Part shown: positions 1 to 6,540 of the stretch, piece by piece | How positions within the stretch are numbered: position 1 is the first letter of the stretch | Layout of the letters: the number at the start of each line of letters is the position of its first letter | NCBI GenBank assembly: GCA_900554745.1 | Contig: USIU01000045.1 | Span: forward strand, 1 to 8,114 | Reading direction: 5' to 3' | DNA from: an uncultured Leuconostoc sp. | GTDB lineage: Bacteria; Bacillota; Bacilli; Lactobacillales; Lactobacillaceae | Length of the DNA stretch: 8,114 nt | Notes under the pieces: generated by a model | What the model was told of the DNA's origin: nothing | Database searches by the model: none | What the model saw: only the letters and a program-made list of their open reading frames with translations | Translations under genes and position numbers: made by a program

Positions 1-76
1 CGCAGCATCACGAGATAACATGACAACAATTGTGCCGTGCTAGCACCATCAGCTTGTGTTAGTTCACACTTTGTAA

Positions 77-637
77 TTAGGCACGGCCCTTATATGAACC
101 GTCTTCAGTATTAACAATGATTGTTTCACCTTCGTTAATAAAGTCAGGCACAGTAATTGTTGCCCCAGTTTCAACTGTTGCTGGCTTACCTGAACCAGTT
201 GCTGTCGCACCCTTGATACCTGGTTGTGTTTCAGTTACCTTCAAAGCAACTGTTGATGGCAATTCAGCACCCAAAATTTCGTTACCAAACATGGTGATCT
301 TAACTTCCATACCTTCAAGCAAGAACTTCAAGGCTGCTTCGATCTTGTCATCTGGCAAGTTAATTTGTTCGTATGTTTCAACATCCATGAAGACACGACC
401 ATTGTTTTCAGCAAACAAGTAAGACATTGGACGTGTTGTGATATCAGCTTGTTCGAACTTATCACCAGGACGGAAAGTCACTTCGTTCACAGCGCCTGTA
501 CGCAAGTTCTTCAACTTTGAGCGGACAAATGCGCCACCCTTTCCTGGCTTAACGTGCTGGAAATCCAAAACGCGCCAAATTGAGTTTGAATACTCAATTG
601 TCAAACCATTCTTTAAATCATTCATGCCAATTGCCAT
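77..637 (-). CDS. efp: Translation elongation factor P (EF-P)
   Basis: EF-P binds the ribosome between the P and E sites and relieves stalling on consecutive prolines; it acts in the cytoplasm. The 186-residue product matches the usual length of about 185. It has an N-terminal KOW-like domain (roughly 3-60), a central OB domain (about 67-125) and a C-terminal OB domain (about 128-186). The loop motif KPGKGGAF at 30-37 carries Lys33, equivalent to the Lys that is modified in EF-P proteins of Bacillus and Enterobacteria. An in-frame TTG at 643 would add two residues, but it lies only 2 bases from the AGAGGA ribosome binding site. The ATG at 637 lies 8 bases from it and gives the canonical MAIGMNDLKNG start. 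The gene is transcribed alone from its own extended -10 promoter. It appears intact, and its identity is very secure from overall sequence recognition. Confidence 0.97.
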   Translation of the reverse strand: MAIGMNDLKNGLTIEYSNSIWRVLDFQHVKPGKGGAFVRSKLKNLRTGAVNEVTFRPGDKFEQADITTRPMSYLFAENNGRVFMDVETYEQINLPDDKIEAALKFLLEGMEVKITMFGNEILGAELPSTVALKVTETQPGIKGATATGSGKPATVETGATITVPDFINEGETIIVNTEDGSYKGRA

Positions 638-645
638 GATCAATA

Positions 646-651
646 TCCTCT
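646..651 (-). promoter_or_regulatory. efp ribosome binding site (decides start)
   Basis: AGAGGA on the minus strand ends 8 bases before the ATG at 637. It would leave only 2 bases before the alternative TTG at 643, so it supports the ATG as the start. Confidence 0.8.
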
Positions 652-670
652 TTTATAAATAATTTAGTTT

Positions 671-679
671 ATTATACCA
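671..679 (-). promoter_or_regulatory. efp promoter, extended -10
   Basis: The minus strand reads TGGTATAAT: a perfect TATAAT (676-671) preceded by the TGn extension. No good -35 is present at 16-18 bases; the best hexamer is CTGCAT. This fits an extended -10 promoter. The expected start is near 664, giving a leader of about 27 bases that contains the AGAGGA site. Confidence 0.7.
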
Positions 680-741
680 GAAAACCGTCATTCATGCAGT
701 CTTCATACAAAATAAAATTCTACCACAACAGTCGTGATTCC

Positions 742-1200
742 TCAATGTTTTTCCCCATTGAGTGCTGGTTTCATAATCAATTCATCAAATCGATGAATAT
801 CTTTTAGTAAGTCACGTGATTCTTCTAGACCGAATGCATCAATCCATGCTTTCCCACGGGCGCGTACCCGCTTCGTCAACTCCGCCTCAATTCGCTGCCC
901 TTCGGGTGTCAAGGAGAGGAGGATGCGCCGTCGATCGTTGTCGTCTGGCGTTTGCACCACAAAATCTAACGCCAGCATAGGCTTCAATTGTCGCCCAACA
1001 GCCCCTTTGGTCACTTCACGTTCAGCCGCAATTTCGGTTAAGGTCAGTGGCGTTTCGCTGCGCGCAATCGCCGCCATAATCAACCACTGCTCAAACGATA
1101 ACCCATACTCACGCATTGGCTGTGATAGCATGGTTTCCATGTGTTTTAATGATGACATGTAAACCCGAATAAAGTCGGCTAACATTGTGTATTCTGGCAT
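742..1200 (-). CDS. MarR-family transcriptional regulator
   Basis: This is a 152-residue winged-helix DNA-binding protein of the MarR family, which typically act as dimers on palindromic operators and often control their own operon. The recognition region LTEIAAEREVTKGAVGRQL (54-72) forms the helix-turn-helix. The wing carries DDNDRRRILLSLTPEG (86-101), the Asp/Arg-rich signature of the family. Flanking helices at about 5-35 and 105-148 would form the dimer interface. A TTG at 1227 would add nine residues and overlap the upstream stop, but AGGGGA (1212-1207) sits 6 bases before the ATG at 1200, so I take the shorter form. The stop of the LOG-family gene is 23 bases upstream on the same strand, so the two are very probably one operon and this protein is a candidate autoregulator. 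The ligand is unknown. Family assignment is secure; the specific role is not. Confidence 0.93.
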   Translation of the reverse strand: MPEYTMLADFIRVYMSSLKHMETMLSQPMREYGLSFEQWLIMAAIARSETPLTLTEIAAEREVTKGAVGRQLKPMLALDFVVQTPDDNDRRRILLSLTPEGQRIEAELTKRVRARGKAWIDAFGLEESRDLLKDIHRFDELIMKPALNGEKH

Positions 1201-1206
1201 ATGATT

Positions 1207-1212
1207 TCCCCT
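1207..1212 (-). promoter_or_regulatory. MarR gene ribosome binding site (decides start)
   Basis: AGGGGA on the minus strand lies 6 bases before the ATG at 1200. It lies downstream of the alternative TTG at 1227, so it can serve only the shorter 152-residue form. Confidence 0.8.
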
Positions 1213-1223
1213 GTTATCATACT

Positions 1224-1769
1224 TCAAATGGCATCAAGATAGCGTAAGGCGTCGTCAACACTGTGACACAACCGTACCGTGGCTAAATCCGCCGGTACGG
1301 CAAAACCAGCCGTCACACTATCTGCAAGCCAATCCCACAAATGGTCGTAATAACCATTCACATCTAATAAGACGAGTGGTTTATGATGAAGGCCAATTCT
1401 GGCCCAACTCAACACTTGCGCCAATTCCTCAAGTGTCCCAAAACCACCCGGTAAAACAATAAACGCATCAGCAAGTGACATTAACAGTTCTTTGCGTTCA
1501 GACATTGTCTCAACGGTAATCAACTGGGTAATATCAGTTGCCGGCATCGTCTCTTCTGCTAAGTTTCGTGGCGATATACCAATGACTCGTCCGTCATGTG
1601 CCATAGCGGCACGTGCCGTAACCCCCATCAAACCGTCGCGACCACCACCATAAACCAGTGTCATCTGTCGCTGCGCGATGGCTTGTCCTAGGTCGGCTGC
1701 CATTGTGGTAAATTCTGGATCTGTTCCCAGTTGTGAGCCCATAAAAACTGTAATTGATTTGACCGACAT
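1224..1769 (-). CDS. LOG-family (TIGR00730) Rossmann-fold nucleotide phosphoribohydrolase-like protein
   Basis: This 181-residue protein belongs to the LOG/TIGR00730 family. Characterised members cleave nucleoside 5'-monophosphates, such as cytokinin riboside 5'-monophosphate or AMP, to base plus ribose 5-phosphate; the substrate here cannot be read from sequence. It shows the N-terminal strand and glycine motif ITVFMGS (6-12), YGGGRDGLMG (40-49), the conserved ERKELL segment (91-96) and the signature PGGFGTLEE (107-115), which carries the catalytic/phosphate-binding residues. All family motifs appear intact, so an active enzyme is likely. The ATG is preceded by AGGGGGG (1783-1777) with a 7-base gap. 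It is the first gene of a two-gene operon with the MarR regulator, read divergently from rpoY-rnjA. The name 'lysine decarboxylase' seen on many relatives is a known misannotation. Confidence 0.93.
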   Translation of the reverse strand: MSVKSITVFMGSQLGTDPEFTTMAADLGQAIAQRQMTLVYGGGRDGLMGVTARAAMAHDGRVIGISPRNLAEETMPATDITQLITVETMSERKELLMSLADAFIVLPGGFGTLEELAQVLSWARIGLHHKPLVLLDVNGYYDHLWDWLADSVTAGFAVPADLATVRLCHSVDDALRYLDAI

Positions 1770-1840
1770 GTCTTTGCCCCCCTATATCAATTTAACAATG
1801 ATAATGGGAATAATCAAGCAATACGCCGACAACATTCCCG

Positions 1841-1869
1841 TTTTCGCATGCTATGTGGTACACTATAAT
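1841..1869 (+). promoter_or_regulatory. Promoter of the rpoY-rnjA operon
   Basis: A perfect -10 TATAAT lies at 1864-1869. The hexamer 17 bases upstream, TTTTCG at 1841-1846, is a poor -35, and there is no TGn extension, so the promoter may be moderate or need help. The predicted start near 1876 leaves a leader of about 45 bases. It shares its -10 region with the minus-strand promoter. Confidence 0.6.
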
Positions 1870-1890
1870 ATAGGTTTTCGTTCGTGACAA
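1862..1890 (-). promoter_or_regulatory. Promoter of the LOG-marR operon
   Basis: The minus strand has -35 TTGTCA (1890-1885), a 17-base spacer and -10 TATAGT (1867-1862); both boxes are 5/6 matches to consensus. The expected start near 1855 gives a leader of about 85 bases before the ATG at 1769. The -10 overlaps the -10 of the opposite rpoY promoter. Confidence 0.65.
1863..1873. repeat. 11-bp inverted repeat over the two -10 boxes
   Basis: CTATAATATAG has perfect 5-base arms (CTATA/TATAG) around one central base. It covers the plus-strand -10 and most of the minus-strand -10. It could be an operator, possibly for the MarR protein encoded alongside, but the symmetry may come merely from two overlapping TATAAT-like boxes. 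Its role is an inference. Confidence 0.35.
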
Positions 1891-1920
1891 ATTAAAAAAT
1901 AACGATATTTTGGAGGCATT

Positions 1921-2133
1921 ATGATTTACAAAGTTTATTACCAGGAACATCCTGAACGCAATCCCAAGCGTGAAACAACCCTTTCACTTTACTTGTCGGC
2001 AGAAAGCTTGCCACAAGCACGGGAAATTATTGAAGACAACACAAATTACAACGTTGAATTTATCGAAGAACTTTCAGATAAGGCATTGACTTACGAAAAA
2101 GCTAACCCAAACTTCGAAATCACAACATTTTAA
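1921..2133 (+). CDS. rpoY: DNA-directed RNA polymerase subunit epsilon
   Basis: This 70-residue protein is the small epsilon subunit of Firmicute RNA polymerase (formerly DUF1447/YkzG; about 69 residues in Bacillus subtilis). It is an accessory, non-essential component of the core enzyme in the cytoplasm. Recognition rests on the N-terminal MIYKVYYQ strand, the following segment with the PKRE (15-18) and LYLSAES (23-29) elements, the acidic helix, the NYNVEFIEELSDKALTYEK stretch (42-60) and the FEITTF end. The ATG follows GGAGG (1912-1916) at a short 4-base gap. Placement directly before rnjA is the usual Firmicute arrangement and supports the call. The gene appears complete. It is the promoter-proximal gene of a two-gene operon and its translation probably drives that of rnjA. 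Confidence 0.95.
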   Translation: MIYKVYYQEHPERNPKRETTLSLYLSAESLPQAREIIEDNTNYNVEFIEELSDKALTYEKANPNFEITTF

Positions 2134-2136
2134 ACT

Positions 2137-3819
2137 ATGACATATTCTGTAGATATTAAACCAAACGAAGTCGGCGTTTATGCGCTAGGCGGTTTAGGCG
2201 AGATTGGTAAGAATACGTATGGTATTGAGTATCAAGATGAAATCATCGTGGTTGATGCGGGTATTAAGTTCCCCGAAGATGAACTCCTTGGTATTGATTA
2301 CGTTATTCCCGACTATACTTATTTAGTCGATAATATCGATCGCGTGAAAGCACTGGTTATCACCCACGGACACGAAGACCATATCGGTGCAATCGCCTAC
2401 TTTTTACAAGCTGTTAACGTCCCAGTTTACGCTGGTCCGCTGGCAATGGCGTTAATTAAGAACAAACTCGAAGAAAAACAACTGCTCAACCGCGTCGAAT
2501 TACACGAAATTACTGATGGGTCAGTCCTTGAATTTGATAAATTAAGTGTCGAATTCTTCCGCACAACCCACTCAATTCCGGATGTGTTCGGTGTTGCAGT
2601 ACACACACCAGTCGGCACAATTGTTGAAACTGGTGACTTCAAGTTCGATCTCACGCCAACCACAAAGCAGCCACCTAACCTCTGGTCAATGGCGCGTCTC
2701 GGAGAAAAAGGTGTCTTACTCATGATGAGTGATTCAACCAATGCCGAACGTGCCGAATGGACCAAGTCAGAAGCCTGGGTTGCCAAATCGGTTAACCGGA
2801 TTTTTGATAAGATTACGAAGGGTCGGATTATTTTTGCGACCTTTGCCTCAAATATGAACCGTGTGCGGATGGCAACTGATGCCGCGATTGCACACGGCCG
2901 TAAAATTGCGGTCTTTGGCCGCTCAATGGAATCAGCTGTTAATAACGGCCGTGCTTTAGGATACTTGAATATTCCAGATGATATGCTGATTGAACAATCT
3001 GAAATTAAGCATATTCCAGATGATGAACTGTTGATTCTCTCAACTGGTTCACAAGGTGAACCGATGGCGGCTTTGGCTCGTATTGCTGAAGGGACGCACA
3101 AGCAGATTCGCTTGAAGCCAAATGACAATGTCATTTTCTCATCATCCCCTATTCCAGGTAACACCGCTTCTGTCAATGAAGTGATTAATAAGTTGGAAGA
3201 AGGCGGTGCCAACGTCATTTATGGTAAGGTTAACAACATTCACACTTCTGGTCACGGTGGCCAAGAAGAAGAAAAGTTGATGTTAGCCCTCATGAAGCCA
3301 AAGTACTTCATGCCAGTGCACGGGGAATACCGGATGTTGAAAGTGCATGCCTCATTGGCACACGAACTCGACATTCCAGAAGATCACACCTTTATTTTGG
3401 AAAATGGTGATGTCTTAGCCCTTGATGGTGAAAATGCTCGTATTGCGGGTCATTTCCCTGGCGAAGATACTTATATCGATGGCTCAGGTATCGGCGATAT
3501 CGGGTCAGTTGTCCTTCACGATCGACAAAAATTGTCGCAAGATGGTTTGGTCGTGGTCACAGCCACCATCGATTTGAAGAAAAAAGAAATTCTTTCTGGG
3601 CCGGATATTTTGTCACGTGGTTTCGTTTACATGCGTGAATCTGGTGACTTGATTAACGAAGGCCGTCGGATTATTTTTGGTACCATGCGTCGCGTGATGA
3701 ATAATCCTAACGCAACAGAAGCCGATATCCGGCAAGCTGTCATTGATGACTTATCTCGTTTCCTTTACCGTGAAACAGCGCGTAAGCCAATGATCTTACC
3801 GATGTTAATTATGGTCTAA
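2137..3819 (+). CDS. rnjA: Ribonuclease J1
   Basis: RNase J1 is a metallo-beta-lactamase/beta-CASP ribonuclease with 5'-3' exonuclease and endonuclease activity, central to mRNA decay and rRNA maturation in Firmicutes. The 560 residues match the family length of about 555. The zinc-binding motif THGHEDH (76-82) carries His77, His79, Asp81 and His82. His145 (TTHS), Asp167 (TGDFKFD) and SDSTN (198-202) follow. The beta-CASP domain spans roughly 210-370, and the late TSGHGG and PVHGEY motifs supply the remaining site residues. The last 110 or so residues are the C-terminal domain used for dimerisation in homologues. The ATG is 3 bases after the rpoY stop and has no Shine-Dalgarno sequence, so translation is probably coupled. 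A hairpin terminator follows immediately. An rnjA rather than rnjB assignment is favoured by the rpoY neighbour. Confidence 0.96.
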   Translation: MTYSVDIKPNEVGVYALGGLGEIGKNTYGIEYQDEIIVVDAGIKFPEDELLGIDYVIPDYTYLVDNIDRVKALVITHGHEDHIGAIAYFLQAVNVPVYAGPLAMALIKNKLEEKQLLNRVELHEITDGSVLEFDKLSVEFFRTTHSIPDVFGVAVHTPVGTIVETGDFKFDLTPTTKQPPNLWSMARLGEKGVLLMMSDSTNAERAEWTKSEAWVAKSVNRIFDKITKGRIIFATFASNMNRVRMATDAAIAHGRKIAVFGRSMESAVNNGRALGYLNIPDDMLIEQSEIKHIPDDELLILSTGSQGEPMAALARIAEGTHKQIRLKPNDNVIFSSSPIPGNTASVNEVINKLEEGGANVIYGKVNNIHTSGHGGQEEEKLMLALMKPKYFMPVHGEYRMLKVHASLAHELDIPEDHTFILENGDVLALDGENARIAGHFPGEDTYIDGSGIGDIGSVVLHDRQKLSQDGLVVVTATIDLKKKEILSGPDILSRGFVYMRESGDLINEGRRIIFGTMRRVMNNPNATEADIRQAVIDDLSRFLYRETARKPMILPMLIMV

Positions 3820-3826
3820 CCAGTAC

Positions 3827-3850
3827 ACACCCCACTGTGGGTGTTTTTTT
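3827..3850 (+). terminator. Intrinsic terminator of rpoY-rnjA
   Basis: The stem ACACCC (3827-3832) pairs perfectly with GGGTGT (3839-3844) around a 6-base loop. A run of seven T residues (3844-3850) follows, 8 bases after the rnjA stop begins the stem. Confidence 0.88.
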
Positions 3851-3925
3851 GTCCCGTTATCGCAATAAATACCGAACATTATTTGCTTTTATTCAGAGGT
3901 CAACGTATAAAACTTGACATTAACA

Positions 3926-3954
3926 TTTTTAAACCGTGGCCAATATGCTAGAAT
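3926..3954 (+). promoter_or_regulatory. ppcA promoter, extended -10
   Basis: TGCTAGAAT at 3946-3954 is an extended -10 (TAGAAT at 3949-3954). The hexamer at 17 bases upstream, TTTTTA (3926-3931), is a weak -35. A consensus-perfect TTGACA at 3914-3919 is 29 bases away, too far to serve this -10. Initiation near 3961 would give a leader of only about 22 bases that still includes the AAGGAG site. Confidence 0.55.
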
Positions 3955-3971
3955 AGTAGAAGTACAATATG

Positions 3972-3977
3972 AAGGAG
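3972..3977 (+). promoter_or_regulatory. ppcA ribosome binding site (decides start)
   Basis: AAGGAG lies 5 bases before the ATG at 3983. It selects that start over in-frame codons further upstream, which fall in the promoter region. Confidence 0.85.
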
Positions 3978-3982
3978 CCATC

Positions 3983-5500
3983 ATGACACAACGAAAAATC
4001 CCGACGATTATGGGTACGCAACACCCCGATAATGCCAACGCACCTTTCTGGGATGCATCCCAACAACCCTTTATCAGCGCTTATCGCGAAATGAACGAAG
4101 CTTTTGAAAATTTCAGTGAATTAAATGTTGATGAATACATGTGGGATTGGGAAGGTAAGCACGCTGACGCTGCCGTCATTGATCGCCTATTTAGCACTGA
4201 ATATGATTACTTTAAAGACCAACAAATTGGTCGTGACAAATTCTTGACTTTCCGTTTCCCAAATATCTGGGAAGAAAAAGGCTATAATTTGATGCAGGCC
4301 ATGACTGCCATTTTGAGTTCAGAAGATTTCGCCCATGATTTAGGCTTTGCACAACGCCCCTTATTTGAAGCCATTTTACCAATGGCACAACGTGCGGATC
4401 AATTGCTTAAAATGCAAGTTTTGTTTGAAAAACTAGCTAACTTTAAGTCAGTTGAATTTACCCGTTCCGATAAAAATACCCCTTATATTGAAATTATTCC
4501 ATTATTTGAAGATTTCAACACACAATTGCATGCCCCAGAAATCTTAAAAGAGTATCTTAAGTTGCATGAAGAACATTTTGGTTTCCGACCAAAGTACATG
4601 CGCGTCTTCTTGGCCGGTTCTGATTCGGCTTTGACAGCTGGTTTCATGAGTTCAATTACAGGCAACAAGCTTGCCATCGCCCGCTTGCATGAATTTGCCC
4701 GCGAAGAAAATATTGAAATCTACCCTATTTCTGGGACGGGTTCAGCAATCTTCCGTGGTGGCTTGTCACCACATCGCATTGACCGCTATGTCAAAGAATT
4801 CCCCGGCGTGCGCACAGCTACTGTCCAATCTGCTTTCCGCTATGATTTCCCAATTGCTGATGTCCAAAAAGCCATTGCGGAATTAAAAGAAAAGTTGCCA
4901 ACGGCTGAACCATTAAAAATTTCTGCTGACGACCAAAAAATCTTAGCTGAAGTTGCCGAAGAATCGGCTGAATTTTATGCGCACACCCTAGACCAATTGG
5001 TGCCTGATATGCAACCCATTTTCAAGGCCTTTCCAAAGCGGCGTGATCGTCGCCAACACGTTGGGGTCTTGGGTTATTCACGTTCTGTTGACGGTATCGA
5101 ATTACCACGGGCCATTAACTTTACTGGCGCCTTTTATTCAATCGGTGTGCCACCAGAATTTATCGGCTTTGGTCGGGCGCTTGAAAACTTAAACGCTGAT
5201 CATTTGTCAGCCTTTGTTCGGAATTACCCAAGTATGAAGGATGATTTCCGTGAGCTCGCGCGTTTTGTTAACCTCGATGCTTTGGCAATCTTGAAGACAC
5301 AAAGTTCAGCTTGGGCTGATGTTGAACGCGACATTATGATCGTGAAAGACATTTTTAATCTTGAAATCGGGCCGCAAACCCGTGAAGAACAACAACATGC
5401 CGAAATTGCTTTGCAAGTTGTGCAAATTAAAGAAGGTGCCCCAATTGCCATTACGGCCTTAATCAACCGCATGGCACAACTCCGCCACTTCTTAGGTTAA
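3983..5500 (+). CDS. ppcA: Phosphoenolpyruvate carboxylase, archaeal type
   Basis: The enzyme joins phosphoenolpyruvate and bicarbonate to give oxaloacetate and phosphate, an anaplerotic supply for aspartate and C4 acids in the cytoplasm. At 505 residues it is far shorter than bacterial-type PEPC (about 900) and matches the archaeal-type family, also found in Leuconostoc, Oenococcus and Clostridium perfringens. Visible family motifs are MGTQHPDN (10-17), YMWDWEGK (52-59), AGSD (211-214), the glycine-rich GTGSAIFRGGLSP (251-263), AFRYDFP (284-290), HVGVLGYSR (359-367) and a highly conserved block at 374-395 that includes INFTGAFYSIG. The frame stays open upstream to 3914, but that extension overlaps the promoter and lacks family similarity, while ATG 3983 has AAGGAG. 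The gene is monocistronic, between its own promoter and terminator. It is intact; the family call is very secure. Confidence 0.95.
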   Translation: MTQRKIPTIMGTQHPDNANAPFWDASQQPFISAYREMNEAFENFSELNVDEYMWDWEGKHADAAVIDRLFSTEYDYFKDQQIGRDKFLTFRFPNIWEEKGYNLMQAMTAILSSEDFAHDLGFAQRPLFEAILPMAQRADQLLKMQVLFEKLANFKSVEFTRSDKNTPYIEIIPLFEDFNTQLHAPEILKEYLKLHEEHFGFRPKYMRVFLAGSDSALTAGFMSSITGNKLAIARLHEFAREENIEIYPISGTGSAIFRGGLSPHRIDRYVKEFPGVRTATVQSAFRYDFPIADVQKAIAELKEKLPTAEPLKISADDQKILAEVAEESAEFYAHTLDQLVPDMQPIFKAFPKRRDRRQHVGVLGYSRSVDGIELPRAINFTGAFYSIGVPPEFIGFGRALENLNADHLSAFVRNYPSMKDDFRELARFVNLDALAILKTQSSAWADVERDIMIVKDIFNLEIGPQTREEQQHAEIALQVVQIKEGAPIAITALINRMAQLRHFLG

Positions 5501-5510
5501 GCCCACACAT

Positions 5511-5530
5511 AGCCCTCCGGGGCTTTTTTT
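5511..5530 (+). terminator. Intrinsic terminator of ppcA
   Basis: AGCCC (5511-5515) pairs with GGGCT (5520-5524) around TCCG. In RNA this is a C(UCCG)G loop, one of the extra-stable UNCG tetraloops. Seven T residues (5524-5530) follow. It begins 10 bases after the ppcA stop. Confidence 0.87.
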
Positions 5531-5538
5531 GTTACAAT
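5530..5538 (+). promoter_or_regulatory. Lipid kinase promoter, extended -10
   Basis: TGTTACAAT reads as a TGn-extended -10 (TACAAT at 5533-5538, one mismatch to consensus). Its first T is the last T of the ppcA terminator. No -35 is recognisable. Initiation near 5545 gives a leader of about 25 bases to the ATG at 5570. Confidence 0.5.
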
Positions 5539-5569
5539 GAAACTAGTTTCTAGCGAAAGAATAATCATC

Positions 5570-6499
5570 ATGCCGAATTTTTACGTGATTCACAATCCCC
5601 AGGCTGGTAACCAAGCACATGGCGATATTATCAGTCAAATTAAACACCTACGGCCGATCGTGCGCTGGTACGATACCCAATATGCAGGCCACGCGGTCAA
5701 CTTGGCCAAAACCATTGCCAACACAGTCAGTGATCCTGAAGCGGTTGTATTAGCTATCGGCGGCGATGGGACTTTAAACGAGGTCTTAAATGGCTTATTA
5801 CAAGTGCAACGCGCACAGCTCATTCCCGTAGCCTATATCCCACTCGGCTCTGGAAATGATTTTGCCCGGGCAGCTCACTTAGGTACAGCCACTACCGCTT
5901 TACAACACCTCAAACAAACAACCCAAGCACAACAACTTAATATTGGCCGTTTAACGAATGACGGTCTTTATCATACGACGCGGTATTTCGTGAATAATCT
6001 TGGTATTGGCTTTGATGCGTTAGTTGTAGAACGCACGAATCAATCACCTTGGAAAAATCGATTGAACCGTTTAGGATTAGGACATTTGAGCTATCTCGCC
6101 ACCACGTTAGCCGCCTTTTTCCAACAACAAGCCTTTCAAATGACCGTCACATCAGGCACCCAGTATCAGCAATTCACCCAGGCGTTTTTAGTCACGATTA
6201 CGAATCAGCCTTTTTTTGGTGGTGGTATTGCCCTGCTGCCAACTGCTGACTTAACCCATGCAGGTCTTGATCTCGTCATCGCTGAAAAGATGTCATTTTT
6301 CCAGTTTGTCAAACTCTTTATCGCCTTAAAAAAAGACGGCAGTCATCTCACGCACCCAAACATCACAACGATTTCACTGCAACAAGGCAGCCAGCTTTAT
6401 ATCCGTGACATGCAGCCGGGACAGGTGGATGGCGAAACGTTACAACCTAGTACTTTTGGTTTGACCATTGATTATCAATCCTATCCATTTTGGCTCTAA
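5570..6499 (+). CDS. Diacylglycerol kinase / YegS-family lipid kinase
   Basis: This 309-residue soluble lipid kinase of the DAGK catalytic family (DgkB/YegS/BmrU group) would phosphorylate diacylglycerol or a similar lipid with ATP at the membrane surface, probably recycling diacylglycerol into phosphatidic acid. The exact substrate is not readable. Motifs are FYVIHNPQAG (4-13), the nucleotide-binding GGDGTLNEV (64-72), PLGSGNDFAR (91-100) and a C-terminal DGE (287-289) with the catalytic-base-like acidic residue of the family. An ATG at 5537 in the same frame would add 11 residues, but it has no Shine-Dalgarno, lies inside the -10 box and precedes the usual family start. ATG 5570 has only a weak GAAAG site (5555-5559), 10 bases away. 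The gene ends in the bidirectional terminator, with its stop codon inside the hairpin's A-run. Family is secure, substrate open. Confidence 0.92.
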   Translation: MPNFYVIHNPQAGNQAHGDIISQIKHLRPIVRWYDTQYAGHAVNLAKTIANTVSDPEAVVLAIGGDGTLNEVLNGLLQVQRAQLIPVAYIPLGSGNDFARAAHLGTATTALQHLKQTTQAQQLNIGRLTNDGLYHTTRYFVNNLGIGFDALVVERTNQSPWKNRLNRLGLGHLSYLATTLAAFFQQQAFQMTVTSGTQYQQFTQAFLVTITNQPFFGGGIALLPTADLTHAGLDLVIAEKMSFFQFVKLFIALKKDGSHLTHPNITTISLQQGSQLYIRDMQPGQVDGETLQPSTFGLTIDYQSYPFWL

Positions 6500-6539
6500 A
6501 AAAGCGTTATCTCTATTAACAATAGAGATAACGCTTTTT
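6498..6539. terminator. Bidirectional intrinsic terminator
   Basis: A perfect inverted repeat separates convergent genes. The core stem of 14 pairs (6504-6517 with 6521-6534) has a 3-base loop (AAC at 6518-6520). It is flanked by A residues at 6498-6503 and T residues at 6535-6539, which lengthen the pairing to about 19 pairs and give a U-run in either direction. It serves the lipid kinase on the plus strand and the ADP-ribosylglycohydrolase-like gene on the minus strand. Confidence 0.92.
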
Positions 6540-6540
6540 C

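Noticed and set aside
1..76. Possible short coding ends: a plus-strand frame ending in TAG at 41-43, and a minus-strand ATG at 22 running off the left edge
   Set aside because: Both are too short to recognise, and the minus-strand ATG has no ribosome binding site. The small palindrome GTGCTAGCAC (37-46) has no T-run, so it is not a terminator. I see nothing supportable here.
117..662. Plus-strand open frames antisense to efp
   Set aside because: They are short, lack ribosome binding sites and match no family; efp explains the region fully.
705..736. Weak hairpin (724-736) on the minus strand after the MarR gene, followed by T-rich sequence
   Set aside because: The stem has only five pairs including a G-U wobble, with a 3-base loop. 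The T-rich stretch starts several bases away and is broken by A and G, so it is not strong enough to call a terminator.
1840..1880. Direct repeat of GTTTTCG at 1840-1846 and 1874-1880
   Set aside because: Seven bases repeated once in an AT-rich intergenic region is within chance expectation; there is no further array or symmetry.
2427..3218. 263-codon open frame on the minus strand inside rnjA
   Set aside because: It is fully antisense to the well-identified RNase J1 gene, has serine/isoleucine-rich composition typical of a mirror frame, and shows no ribosome binding site or recognisable family.
3914..3919. Perfect TTGACA upstream of ppcA as a -35 box
   Set aside because: No -10 is found at 15-19 bases; the hexamers there are GC-rich. 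The TAGAAT used for the call is 29 bases away, outside any normal spacing.
3914..3982. N-terminal extension of PEP carboxylase from a TTG at 3914
   Set aside because: The extension lies across the promoter, has no Shine-Dalgarno and no family similarity. AAGGAG before ATG 3983 gives the canonical start.
5537..5569. Longer lipid kinase start at ATG 5537
   Set aside because: There is no ribosome binding site, it overlaps the -10 box, and it precedes the conserved family start by 11 residues.
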